Source of the DNA: JAWLHU01 sp041690255
GTDB lineage: Bacteria > Bacillota > Sulfobacillia > Symbiobacteriales > Symbiobacteriaceae
DNA: 64,000 bases
Assembly: GCA_041690255.1 (NCBI GenBank)
Contig: JAWLHU010000002.1
Coordinates: forward strand, 248,001 to 312,000
Reading direction: 5' to 3'
The number at the start of each line of letters is the position of its first letter. The first letter of the stretch is position 1. Shown here piece by piece: positions 41,501-48,687 of this stretch. The position numbers and the translations under genes are program-made. A model generated the notes under the pieces. It searched no databases. It saw only the letters and a program-made list of their open reading frames with translations, and was not told the origin of the DNA.

Positions 41501-41860
41501 CCGGATCGGGTTCACCAGGTGATCATCAACCTGATGGACAATGCCGTTCGCTTCACGCCTGCCGGTGGAACGATCCATCTGGCGGCCCGGCGGGAACCCA
41601 ACCAGGTGCGGATCAGCGTCAGCGACACCGGCCCGGGAATTGCCGGGGAGCATCTGCCGCTGGTCTGGGAACGATTCTACAAGGTGGACCCCGCCCGCTC
41701 TTTTTCGCCGGGCGGCGGCACCGGACTTGGGTTGTCGATCGTGAGGGAACTCGTCACCCGGATGGGCGGCGAGGTCTCGGTGCAGTCCCAGGTCGGGAAG
41801 GGCACGGTTTTCAGCTTCACCTTGCCACTGGCCGTGTTCGAAGCGAAAAAACATGCATAA
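38576..41860 (+). CDS. Large membrane sensor histidine kinase (Cache-HAMP-PAS-PAS-GAF-PAS-HisKA-HATPase)
   Basis: A 1094-residue sensor kinase. Order: membrane helix (about 13-32), extracytoplasmic sensor region (about 33-290), second helix (about 291-315), HAMP (about 315-365), PAS (about 372-480), PAS (about 495-620), GAF-like (about 625-755), PAS (about 755-865), then the kinase core. The phosphorylated His is His874 in NVSHELRGPLTS; the N box is VIINLMDNAVRFTP near 985, with DTGPGI and GGGTGLGLSIVRELV after it. The core is PhoR-like. The ATG follows a perfect GGAGGTGA. No response regulator gene is adjacent, so it is an orphan kinase; the signal is unknown. Confidence 0.9.
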   Translation: MRLLNWIGGTGLKTRLIGLVLAVLLPLTALQTWRILDTMAEAKDRAVQANRELSEAVRAAFLAYVRTLGERGESLGKAILAVAPLRGPDGIRLLLLNELVESPTIHHFSWVSPAGWVVSSTTPEMEGTYLGDRAYLYRAHRDRARSLSDLLPPDETGGCFCFALAQPVWEGDRLGGILLTYVDTERLQVVFNVDRKGSSRFGLVDRSGRILFRSGHLVESLPWERRQLPNDARYPARIALTGVVGTSEYFVAAADQTPRMGAAVPVPEFGWAVFATSQVHEVLAGVAERVRRDLSVLFLVALLAFIAAWRIAVSITRPLDELQQAAGEIMWGNYDFRVQRTGYGEVAAALHAFNAMAAHLSLAREQLQDSAAKMALMLESTTDAFFALDHLWRFTYVNRNAGRLLQRDKEDLLGMVMWEAFPKTVGSTFESQYRKAVASGESVQFEAFSDQLQAWCEVHAHPYPNGLAVFFRDVTERRAAAMALAAESSARELERQHLRAVLEILPVGVIIADRTGALQEINPEGRRIWAYSRALDNPLQHREYHGWWCGSGERLEAEDWALYRALHKGETSLGEEVQIEAFNGERRTILNSAVPLRDETGEIIGGVAVNVDISRQKAMEAEIRRNAALIDRQRMVLQRVAEGAPLYDVLYQILVDVGQAVEASCASAILLQEDAASWQISTRPADELDEDEAPEGTAWSVPLRLEGGRTVGGLTIYSPRRGVPTLEEMAIVEAGARLAAIAVGRHQREAGRAQKLQNLIDNMSEGVVALDVEGIVTINQVALRLLGLSPDAGLASQISDLPAGLWAILEQAAAAPRPHPHRAQLRIGEAEVAITVWSVYTAVSRYGTVAILRDITAQAQLRRLQQSFVANVSHELRGPLTSVSATLEAIADGVIPAEKRQHYLRSVLQEMARLRRLSYDVVDLTRLDAGLLEPKREVVYLQGLLQQVGDTYDQRVRDAAIRLVVEPSTDAVMADPDRVHQVIINLMDNAVRFTPAGGTIHLAARREPNQVRISVSDTGPGIAGEHLPLVWERFYKVDPARSFSPGGGTGLGLSIVRELVTRMGGEVSVQSQVGKGTVFSFTLPLAVFEAKKHA

Positions 41861-42030
41861 GCCGGGCCGGAAGGGGCCATGATACTAGCGAAGCCGCTGC
41901 CCGACCAACGCAGGTGGGGCCGGTTTCCCCGCAAGGCGGCGGGCTCGCCCTATCGGGCCGTGATGGGTTCCGGCGGCGCCCCGCCAAGGCCGTTCGGACG
42001 GCCGGGCGCCCGGTACGTCCGTGCGGGTTG
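41861..42030. other. GC-rich intergenic region with possible structured RNA
   Basis: Between the kinase gene and its terminator lie 170 nt without a supported gene. They contain several self-complementary blocks, including GGCCGT-TCGG-ACGGCC and GGGCGCCC, and end directly at the terminator at 42034. The layout would suit a small RNA or a structured 3' UTR. I compared it mentally with common riboswitch cores and tRNA-Sec and found no match. Confidence 0.35.
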
Positions 42031-42033
42031 CTC

Positions 42034-42065
42034 AAAAGCCCGGAGCTGGTTCTCCGGGCTTTTTT
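42034..42065 (+). terminator. Strong intrinsic terminator upstream of trxB
   Basis: AAAAGCCCGGAG pairs with CTCCGGGCTTTT around a 6-nt loop and ends in a T6 run. It closes the kinase transcript or a small RNA. Confidence 0.9.
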
Positions 42066-42128
42066 GCGCGCCTTGATAGCCTATACCCCGGGGGGCATAT
42101 CTTTCCCGTACCCATCCGACGTCCAAAC

Positions 42129-42137
42129 TGATAGAAT
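42129..42137 (+). promoter_or_regulatory. Extended -10 promoter of trxB
   Basis: TGATAGAAT is an extended -10 element 50 nt before the TTG start of trxB. No clear -35 is seen. Confidence 0.5.
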
Positions 42138-42187
42138 GGACGCGAAGAGAAACCCGTCCAGATTCTTGTCATCAGGAGGAGACAGCC

Positions 42188-43138
42188 TTGCGTAAAGTCG
42201 TCATTCTCGGCACCGGCCCTGCTGGACTCACCGCAGCTATCTACACCGGTCGCGCTAACCTGAACCCCCTCGTCATTGAGGGCAACGAGCCCGGCGGTCA
42301 GCTTACCCTCACCACCGAGATCGAGAACTTCCCTGGCTTCCCCCAAGGGATCATGGGACCTGAGCTCATGGACAACATGCGACAGCAGGCGGAGCGCTTC
42401 GGCGCCGAGTTCCGCACCGGCTGGGCGACCGCGATCGACCTCTCCCAGCGCCCCTTCAAGATCACCGTCGATGAGACCGAGGTGATCGAGGCGGAGACCG
42501 TCATCATCTCCACCGGTGCCTCGGCGAGGCTGCTGGGGATTCCGAACGAGAAGGAGAACATTGGCCGCGGCGTCTCTACCTGCGCCACCTGCGACGGTTT
42601 CTTCTACACCGGCAAGAAGGTGCTCATGATCGGTGGCGGCGACTCCGCCATGGAGGAGGCCGGCTTCCTCACCAAGTTTGCCCATGTGACCATCGTCCAC
42701 CGCCGCAGCGAGCTGCGCGCCTCGAAGATCATGCAGGATCGGGCTCGGGAGAACCCCAAGATCTCGTGGGAGCTGAACGTCACCCCGCTGGAGGTCGTGG
42801 CCGGTGAGAAGGGCTTCAAGGCCCTGAAGGTCCGGGACAACGCCACCGGCGAGGAGCGGCTGCTGGAGGCCGACGGCATGTTCGTGGCCATCGGCCACAC
42901 CCCGAACACCGCCTTCCTGGGCGGTCAGCTTGAGCTGGATGAGACCGGCTACCTGAAGACGATCCCGGGCTCTGCCAAGACCTCGATCCCCGGTGTCTTC
43001 GCCTGCGGCGACGTCCAGGATCATACCTACCGTCAGGCGATCACCGCCGCCGGCTCCGGCTGCCAGGCTGCCCTGGATTGCGAGCGGTTCCTGGAGGGCT
43101 CGGCGGCCCACGACTGGTCGCAGACCCTGAACAAGTAA
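42188..43138 (+). CDS. trxB: Thioredoxin-disulfide reductase
   Basis: A 316-residue low-molecular-weight thioredoxin reductase. It has the FAD motif GTGPAGLTAAIYTGRA (residues 8-23), the redox-active Cys132-Ala-Thr-Cys135, the NADPH motif GGGDSAMEEAGFL and the C-terminal FAD contact GVFACGDVQD. It passes electrons from NADPH through FAD to thioredoxin. The TTG at 42188 follows AGGAGGA by 6 nt and gives the family N-terminus RKVVILG. A separate promoter precedes selB downstream. Confidence 0.95.
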   Translation: MRKVVILGTGPAGLTAAIYTGRANLNPLVIEGNEPGGQLTLTTEIENFPGFPQGIMGPELMDNMRQQAERFGAEFRTGWATAIDLSQRPFKITVDETEVIEAETVIISTGASARLLGIPNEKENIGRGVSTCATCDGFFYTGKKVLMIGGGDSAMEEAGFLTKFAHVTIVHRRSELRASKIMQDRARENPKISWELNVTPLEVVAGEKGFKALKVRDNATGEERLLEADGMFVAIGHTPNTAFLGGQLELDETGYLKTIPGSAKTSIPGVFACGDVQDHTYRQAITAAGSGCQAALDCERFLEGSAAHDWSQTLNK

Positions 43139-43170
43139 TCGCGGATCGAGCCGGAACTGCGAGGATATGG

Positions 43171-43176
43171 CATAAT
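43171..43176 (+). promoter_or_regulatory. Candidate -10 element of selB
   Basis: CATAAT lies a few bases before the GC-rich leader hairpin, placing the predicted start of transcription at about 43183. The -35 region is poor. Confidence 0.35.
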
Positions 43177-43180
43177 GAAG

Positions 43181-43212
43181 GGGCCCGCTGCTCTCAGGGG
43201 AGCGGCGGGCCC
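43181..43212 (+). other. Leader hairpin at the 5' end of the selB mRNA
   Basis: GGGCCCGCTGCTC pairs with GAGCGGCGGGCCC (one U-G pair) around a 6-nt loop. It lies between the -10 box and the GGAGGAGGT ribosome binding site at 43222-43230. It may protect the mRNA end or take part in autoregulation of SelB. Confidence 0.5.
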
Positions 43213-43237
43213 ATCGACCGCGGAGGAGGTCCATCCT

Positions 43238-45127
43238 TTGAAGCATCTCATCATCGGCACCGCCGGGCATGTCGACCACGGCAAGACGGCGTTGATCCGT
43301 GCCCTGACCGGTGTGGAAACCGACCGCTTTCCCGAGGAGAAGGAACGGGGGATCTCGATCGATATCGGCTTCGCCCAGTTCCCCCTGCCCAGTGGCCGCA
43401 AGGCGGCTGTGATCGATGTCCCCGGGCACGAGAAGTTCATTAAGAATATGCTGGCGGGCATTACGGGGATCGATGTGGTCCTCCTGGTGGTCGCGGCCGA
43501 TGAGGGCGTCATGCCTCAGACGCGAGAGCACCTGGACATCCTGCGGCTGCTGGAGATCAAGCATGGGATTATCGTCCTGACGAAAAAGGACTTGGTCGAT
43601 GAAGAGATGCTGGAACTGGTGGAGGCCGATGTGCGAGACGCCGTTGCGGGCACCTTCCTGGAGAAGGCCCCGGCCATTGGTGTCTCCTCGCTCACGGGCG
43701 ATGGGCTCCCTGCGCTGCTTGCCCAACTGGACAGTCTCTTTGAGGCGACCGAGGCGAAGGATACGACCGCCTTTGTCCGCCTGCCGATCGATCGGGCGTT
43801 TGTGCGACCGGGCTTCGGCACGGTGGTGACAGGCACCCTGGTGGGCGGTACGATCCACGAGGGCGACCGCATGGAGCTGCTCCCGCTCAACCTGGAGGTC
43901 CGGGTGCGCGGCCTGCAGGTCCATGGTGAGAAGGTGAGCCGGGCCGAGGCGGGACAGCGGGTGGCGGTCAACTTGGCTGGCATTGAGCGGTCCGACGTGG
44001 CCCGCGGCCATGTGCTCTGTGCCCCGAATATGCTGAAGCCGACCAACTCTTTTGCGGCCAGGCTTCATTTGCTGCAATCCTGGCCGAAGGAGATGAAGCA
44101 CGGGGTCCGGGTGCACCTGCACAGCGGGACCAGCGAGGTCCTCGCCCGGGTTCTCCTGCTGGAGGGCGAGGAGCTGAAGCCGGGGCAGTCTGCCTTCGTG
44201 CAGATCAAGACGGAGGAGCCGGTCGTGGTCGGGCGTGGGGACCACTACATTATCCGATCCTACTCACCCGTCCATACCATGGGCGGCGGCGTGGTGGTGG
44301 AGCCCCATGCCAATTATAAGAAGTCGCAGGCCGAACAGGCGCTGGAGGAACTGAAGGTAAAGGAGACGGGCGGTCTGGGTGGCGTGATCGCCGAGACGCT
44401 GGCCCGGTCAGGCGTGACGCCGCTCTCCATGGGGGAGCTGGCGAAGCGGACCGGGATTCCCCCGGAGACGATCCAGGCGGAGCTTTCCGGTCTGGCTGCC
44501 GATGTGCGGGAGCTGGAGGGCGGTCTCCTGATCCACCGGCGGGGGCTGGGCCAGTTCATGGCCGCCGTCCGGGGAGAGCTGGAGGCCTTCTGCAAGCAGT
44601 ACCCGCTCCGCTCGGGCCTGGCCAAGGAGGAGGTCCGGCGCAAGCTGAACGTGGGCGGCAAGGAGTTCACCGCCCTGCTCACCGCTGCGGAGGCGGCTGG
44701 TGAACTGAGCGTGATCCGTGAGCGGATCGCACTGCCGGGCCAGACTCCCACGCTCAACTCCGGGCAGGCGAAACTGGCCGACGGCGTCCGGGCTGCCATC
44801 GCCCAGGCCGGCTTCAACCCGCTCTCCGTGGGGGAACTCAAGGAGATGGTTAAGGGGCGTGACACCGAAGAGGTGATCACATTCCTGATCGAGCAGGGCG
44901 AGGCAACCCGTATCGGTGACGACCTGATCGTGGCCGGGGCGGCCATGGAGGAGGCGGTCCGCCGCACTCGGGCTCACCTCCAGGCGCACGGCAAGTTGAC
45001 GGTGGCCGAGTTCCGGGACCTGCTCGGGACCACCCGGAAGTACGCCCTGCCGTTCCTTGAGTGGTTCGACGAACAGAAGATCACCCGGCGGTCCGGCGAT
45101 GAGCGGCTGCCGGGGCTGAACCGGTAA
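43238..45127 (+). CDS. selB: Selenocysteine-specific translation elongation factor
   Basis: A 629-residue EF-Tu-like GTPase that delivers Sec-tRNA to UGA codons marked by a SECIS element. The G domain has GTAGHVDHGKT (7-17), DVPGHEKF (60-67) and a TKKD near 118; EF-Tu-like domains follow to about residue 350. The C-terminal 270 residues form the winged-helix repeats that bind SECIS RNA (for example SVGELKEMVKGRDTEEVITFL). The TTG at 43238 lies 7 nt after GGAGGAGGT; an in-frame ATG at 43175 overlaps the leader hairpin and is unlikely. selA, selD and tRNA-Sec are not in the window, so they must be elsewhere. Confidence 0.93.
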   Translation: MKHLIIGTAGHVDHGKTALIRALTGVETDRFPEEKERGISIDIGFAQFPLPSGRKAAVIDVPGHEKFIKNMLAGITGIDVVLLVVAADEGVMPQTREHLDILRLLEIKHGIIVLTKKDLVDEEMLELVEADVRDAVAGTFLEKAPAIGVSSLTGDGLPALLAQLDSLFEATEAKDTTAFVRLPIDRAFVRPGFGTVVTGTLVGGTIHEGDRMELLPLNLEVRVRGLQVHGEKVSRAEAGQRVAVNLAGIERSDVARGHVLCAPNMLKPTNSFAARLHLLQSWPKEMKHGVRVHLHSGTSEVLARVLLLEGEELKPGQSAFVQIKTEEPVVVGRGDHYIIRSYSPVHTMGGGVVVEPHANYKKSQAEQALEELKVKETGGLGGVIAETLARSGVTPLSMGELAKRTGIPPETIQAELSGLAADVRELEGGLLIHRRGLGQFMAAVRGELEAFCKQYPLRSGLAKEEVRRKLNVGGKEFTALLTAAEAAGELSVIRERIALPGQTPTLNSGQAKLADGVRAAIAQAGFNPLSVGELKEMVKGRDTEEVITFLIEQGEATRIGDDLIVAGAAMEEAVRRTRAHLQAHGKLTVAEFRDLLGTTRKYALPFLEWFDEQKITRRSGDERLPGLNR

Positions 45128-45133
45128 GGTCGG

Positions 45134-45169
45134 AAAAAAGCAGGGGGGCGGAGTACCGCCCCCTACTTC
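45134..45169. terminator. Terminator between selB and the small membrane protein gene
   Basis: A GC-rich stem (AGTAGGGGGCGG against CCGCCCCCCTGCT) closes a 4-nt loop. On the minus strand it ends in TTTTTT, so it is strongest for the small membrane-protein gene, and it may also stop selB transcripts. Confidence 0.8.
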
Positions 45170-45351
45170 GTTCCCTGGAAGATGCCAAAGCTCAGGAAGA
45201 GTGCGAGCATGACCAGGAGAACGAGCCAGAGCGCGTTGACCGTCTTGCCCGGATTCCCCTTGCTGAACCGGTTTGCGACGACGAGACCAAGCAGGATTAC
45301 TACAGGTGCGACGAAGACAACCCCCACGATCCACCAGACAATGGATGGCAT
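45163..45351 (-). CDS. Small two-helix membrane protein
   Basis: A 62-residue protein with two hydrophobic helices (about residues 5-25 and 38-57) joined by a short basic loop (NRFSKGNPGKT). The ATG at 45351 follows GGAGGGG by 8 nt, and a strong terminator overlaps the stop, which supports a real gene. It has no recognised family and no obvious partner. Confidence 0.6.
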   Translation of the reverse strand: MPSIVWWIVGVVFVAPVVILLGLVVANRFSKGNPGKTVNALWLVLLVMLALFLSFGIFQGTK

Positions 45352-45493
45352 GCTGAACCCCTCCGCAGTTCAGACGCTTCGCTGTGCCGGTTGGTGATGT
45401 TCAACGGTGGTAACTCATTTTGCGCGACGACGGGAACTTTGGCATGAACAGCGACGTCTGTCAAGTAGAGCGTTGAAAAGGAGGGCCATGGAG

Positions 45494-45730
45494 ATGAGTC
45501 GCAAGGAGTATGTGATTGGTCACCTGTCCCCGGAGGTCGGACGTTTCGTGCTCCAGGGCCTTCGCCAGTTGGAGCAGGAGAATGTCTTCGATGCTCCGGG
45601 CGTGATTGCCGGAATCGTAACCCGCATGCGGAATGCCGAGTCGGGCTTGATTCGCTCGGCAGCCGATCGGACCGAGAGCCTGCTGCGCAGCGCGTTCACT
45701 CAGCAGTACTCAAACCGGGTGGGCGCCTAG
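45494..45730 (+). CDS. Unrecognised 78-residue helical protein
   Basis: A small soluble protein predicted to be helical (SRKEYVIGHLSPEVGRFVLQGLRQ onwards), with no cysteines. ATG 45494 lies about 10 nt after GGAG of AAAAGGAGGG; ATG 45488, two codons earlier, is too close to the site but cannot be excluded. It ends before a long-loop terminator and appears monocistronic. No family is recognised. Confidence 0.55.
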   Translation: MSRKEYVIGHLSPEVGRFVLQGLRQLEQENVFDAPGVIAGIVTRMRNAESGLIRSAADRTESLLRSAFTQQYSNRVGA

Positions 45731-45760
45731 CATGAAGCAAAAAACAGGGCTCGATCACTG

Positions 45761-45811
45761 AGACCGCCTTGGCTTTGGGAGAATATCCTGAGCGAGGCGG
45801 TCTTGGTTTTT
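45761..45811 (+). terminator. Long-loop terminator
   Basis: AGACCGCCT pairs with AGGCGGTCT across a loop of about 25 nt and is followed by a T-run (ggtttttc). It ends the transcript of the 78-residue protein gene. Confidence 0.7.
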
Positions 45812-45922
45812 CTGAGTATCGACCACATAACCCTGTAATATCGTATTTCTGGAAGGAACCCAAGAGGGGTTCATCGAATCATCCCTCGAAACGCACCTGA
45901 AGACTGGTGTGGGGGTGTTGTC

Positions 45923-46726
45923 TTGGGGAAGATCATGATTGTCGATCCGTCCCTGCTCGACCGAAAGCGGATGCGGATTGTGCTTGAGGCGGCGGGGCAT
46001 GGCGTTACAGAGGTATCGGGGCCGGCAGAAGCGCTTACACTGCTGCGGGATCTGCCGCGCGGCGGTGTTAAGCTGATCATGAGTGAGCTTCAGTTTCCCG
46101 GCGAGAACGGCATGCAGTTTATCCAGACCTTGCGCGGTGATCTGAGGCTCAAGGAGATCCCAGTCATGGTGGTCACCCCGCAGCCTCCCAGGGACCAGGT
46201 AATCGAGATGGTCTCTGCCGGGGTCAGCACGATCGTCACGAAACCGTTTGGCGGGGAGATGCTGCTTCGCCGGGTTACCGAGACCCTGTCGGACCTGAAT
46301 GTCCTGACCCAGGGGGAAGGGGCACTCGTCTCCTGGCACATTGAGGACTACCTGCGGCGGGAACTGAAGCGGACGGAGCGGAATGACTCCCACTTCTCGC
46401 TTGTTTTCGTGCGCGTCATGGACATGATGAACGGTCAGGCTGTGCCGCTGCTCATGCGTGGTCTGGTTCGTCACATGCGCGAGACCGACGTCCTCGTTCG
46501 CCTGGGCGATGACCAGGTCGTGGTCCTCCTCCCCGATACCGATGCGATTGGCGCAGCGGTGGTGGAGGGGCGCGTCTGGCAGACGGCTCGCAGCATTATG
46601 GGTGAGCAGGCCGGCAGCGAAGTCATGGTAGAGGTTCGTGTTGGCACCGCCACCTACCCAACGGAGGCTGGTGACGGAGAGACGCTGATTGCCATGGCGC
46701 AGGAGCGAGCAGTTCCGGCTCGCTGA
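45923..46726 (+). CDS. REC-GGDEF protein with both signature sites degenerate
   Basis: A 267-residue two-domain protein. The N-terminal receiver fold (residues 3-120) keeps Lys107 in TIVTKPFG, but the phospho-acceptor position in LIMSELQFPG is Glu55 instead of Asp, a natural phosphomimic. The second half (about 130-265) follows the diguanylate cyclase fold, but the GGDEF signature is G195-D-D-Q-V and the rest of the active site is poorly kept, so catalysis is unlikely. It may be a constitutive or protein-binding effector. The start is TTG at 45923 behind a weak GGGGGTG site. A terminator follows. Confidence 0.75.
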   Translation: MGKIMIVDPSLLDRKRMRIVLEAAGHGVTEVSGPAEALTLLRDLPRGGVKLIMSELQFPGENGMQFIQTLRGDLRLKEIPVMVVTPQPPRDQVIEMVSAGVSTIVTKPFGGEMLLRRVTETLSDLNVLTQGEGALVSWHIEDYLRRELKRTERNDSHFSLVFVRVMDMMNGQAVPLLMRGLVRHMRETDVLVRLGDDQVVVLLPDTDAIGAAVVEGRVWQTARSIMGEQAGSEVMVEVRVGTATYPTEAGDGETLIAMAQERAVPAR

Positions 46727-46750
46727 CGGCGAATCGCTCGCGTGCGTTTT

Positions 46751-46777
46751 CCCCCCTTATCCCAAGGGGGGATTTTC
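46751..46777 (+). terminator. Terminator after the REC-GGDEF gene
   Basis: CCCCCCTT pairs with AAGGGGGG around a 5-nt loop, followed by attttcc. Confidence 0.8.
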
Positions 46778-46839
46778 CGCGTTTGGCCATCCCCCATAGC
46801 GGACAATCCGTCCATAGAGGTAGGAGGGAGGTGGCCGGA

Positions 46840-47292
46840 TTGTTCGGTATGAGGCTCTGTCGCATGCTGGTGCCTCTGCTGGCCTTGCTGCTGGTACTGG
46901 CTGGCTGTAGCCAGCGTGGAACCGGGCATGGCGCCGAGACCGAGTTCGAGCCGCTCGCACTGGATGCGACACCTGTCGAGGTACAGCAGTACTACGAGGA
47001 GATGAAGGCGGTCCCCGGGTTCTTCGTGCTGCATCTGCAGGGGCAGACCTACCTGCTGCTCATGGCTGGTGCGGCCGACGAACCCGGACTGATGATGACG
47101 ATGACCGATCTTCGTAAGAACGGCGATGAGTACCGCCTCCTGGCCCGCGTCGCACCCCATGAGACGGGCTCGGAGTACCCCTATGCCGTGGCTCGCATGA
47201 AGGTGCCGGTGGATGCGAGGTTTGTGGCTCGCGTCACGGATCCGACGGGCGAGGTACTGGACCTTCAGGGCATGGTTGTGACCGACCGGTAG
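46840..47292 (+). CDS. Small secreted lipoprotein of unknown function
   Basis: A 150-residue lipoprotein with the signal LCRMLVPLLALLLVLAGC and a lipobox Cys near residue 22. The mature part is a short alpha/beta domain with no recognised family (TPVEVQQYYEEM, YLLLMAG, EYPYAVARMKVPV). The start is uncertain: a GTG at 46831 overlaps the AGGAGGGAGG site, TTG 46840 has better spacing, and ATG 46849 is also possible. An imperfect terminator follows. Confidence 0.65.
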   Translation: MFGMRLCRMLVPLLALLLVLAGCSQRGTGHGAETEFEPLALDATPVEVQQYYEEMKAVPGFFVLHLQGQTYLLLMAGAADEPGLMMTMTDLRKNGDEYRLLARVAPHETGSEYPYAVARMKVPVDARFVARVTDPTGEVLDLQGMVVTDR

Positions 47293-47300
47293 AGATGCGC

Positions 47301-47342
47301 CAGGAAGAGACCTCGGGAGTACGCCTCCCGGGGTCTTCTTCC
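47301..47342 (+). terminator. Terminator after the small lipoprotein gene
   Basis: GGAAGA-CC-CGGGAG and its complement form a long stem with two small mismatches around a 5-nt loop, ending in TTCTTCC. The 220 nt from here to the next gene hold only AT-richer probable promoter sequence. Confidence 0.7.
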
Positions 47343-47564
47343 ATGGGGCCGACGTCTCTGCTCGCCCACGGGTTTCGCAGGGGAGGACGCCAGATTCTGG
47401 ACCGGGCAGGATTGGATCGATGTAGAACGAATACCTGTGTACATAGATTCTGTTGGATATGGGTGTCTTTAACTGTACTTCCAATCATGATGAAGGGAGG
47501 TTCAGACCCGCGGCGTTATTGGCCCAGCACCCCACAACCTGACGAGGCGGAGGAAGATACGTCT

Positions 47565-48497
47565 ATGCGATCGAAGTCCGTTCGCACCAGCATTCTCGTT
47601 CTAGCCCTTGCCCTGTTGCTCGTATGGGTTCCCCAGCCTGCCCAGGCCGCCGGATACAGCGTGGTCGTCGATGGTCGCACCGTCTCCGACACCCTGGCCG
47701 AGATGCGCTCCGGTCAACTCATGGTCTCTGTTCGCCCATTCGTCGAGGCGATGGGTGGCGGCGTCTCCTGGAACTCGACCGCCAGGATGGCGACCGCCGG
47801 CTACAATGGCTCCCAGATAGCCATGTGGATCGGCAACAACCTCTCCTTCCAGGATGGTCAGCGCATCTGGGCACCGGTTGCCCCCTTCCTTAAGGATGGC
47901 AAGACCATGGTACCGGCCTGGTGGCTGGCTACTCGCTTCGGCACGAAGGTCTCGTTCAGTGGCACGACGCTGACGGTCACCACCGGGCGGCAGCCCGGCC
48001 CGGTAGCCCCGGCCCCCAACCACGTGCTCGCCAAGTCCAGCTACTTCTTCCCCTACCCCGCCGGGGCAACCTATGATAAGTATTACGATACCATGGGGGA
48101 CTCTCGCTACTGGGATGGCAAGACCTTTGGTCATGAGGGGACCGATATCCTGGCCCCCAAGGGGACGCCGATCGTCGCGGTGGCCGCCGGCACCGTGATC
48201 CGCTACGGCTGGAACACCCTGGGCGGATACCGGGTCACAATCCAACTGGACGACTATCCGGATTACAAGTTCTACTATGCGCACATGGACCGGTATGCCC
48301 CGGGGCTCTATGAGGGAGCGAAGGTGAAGGCTGGTCAGTTGATCGGCTACGTGGGCAGCACGGGCGAGGGGCCAGAGCGTACCGAAGGGAAGTTTGTTGA
48401 CCACCTGCACTTCGGGATCTATGACGCCAACTTCAAGGCAATCAACCCGTTCGAATTGCTGAAGTACTGGGAGGCGAATAAGGTAACGCTCCCCTAG
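47565..48497 (+). CDS. Secreted M23 peptidase with stalk-like N-terminal domain
   Basis: A 310-residue exported protein. A signal peptide (residues 1-27, ending AQA) is followed by a copper-amine-oxidase-N-like stalk domain (about 28-140: VVVDGRTVSDTLAEM, SVRPFVEAMGGGVSWN, VPAWWLATRFG) of the kind that binds cell wall. The C-terminal LytM/M23 domain has zinc ligands His190 and Asp194 in HEGTD and the catalytic/ligand pair His280 and His282 in DHLHFG. It should cleave peptidoglycan cross-bridges or act in sporulation. The ATG at 47565 lies 10 nt after GGAGGA; the frame is open further up, without signal sequence or site. Confidence 0.88.
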   Translation: MRSKSVRTSILVLALALLLVWVPQPAQAAGYSVVVDGRTVSDTLAEMRSGQLMVSVRPFVEAMGGGVSWNSTARMATAGYNGSQIAMWIGNNLSFQDGQRIWAPVAPFLKDGKTMVPAWWLATRFGTKVSFSGTTLTVTTGRQPGPVAPAPNHVLAKSSYFFPYPAGATYDKYYDTMGDSRYWDGKTFGHEGTDILAPKGTPIVAVAAGTVIRYGWNTLGGYRVTIQLDDYPDYKFYYAHMDRYAPGLYEGAKVKAGQLIGYVGSTGEGPERTEGKFVDHLHFGIYDANFKAINPFELLKYWEANKVTLP

Positions 48498-48506
48498 GAG
48501 ATGCTG

Positions 48507-48540
48507 AACCCCGCCGGCCCTTTTTGGCCGGTGGGGTTTC
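48507..48540 (+). terminator. Terminator after the M23 peptidase gene
   Basis: AACCCCGCCGGCC pairs with GGCCGG-GGGGTT (one mismatch) around a T5 loop, followed by TTC. Confidence 0.8.
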
Positions 48541-48687
48541 ATTCTGCCCGTTAACGCTGTGCAGAAGTGTAGATGGTAAGCGATGACAAGGAATTGTTTG
48601 GCGCATCCTCGAATCATTTTATCGGGGGAGACAGAGCATTCAGCGATCCAGTATACGAGAGACGGTTAGATAGAGGAGCGACAACCA

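Noticed and set aside
41861..42187. tRNA-Sec or a known riboswitch upstream of trxB/selB
   Set aside because: No GGTTCGA-type T-loop, no long variable arm and no recognisable core of common riboswitch classes was found in this segment.
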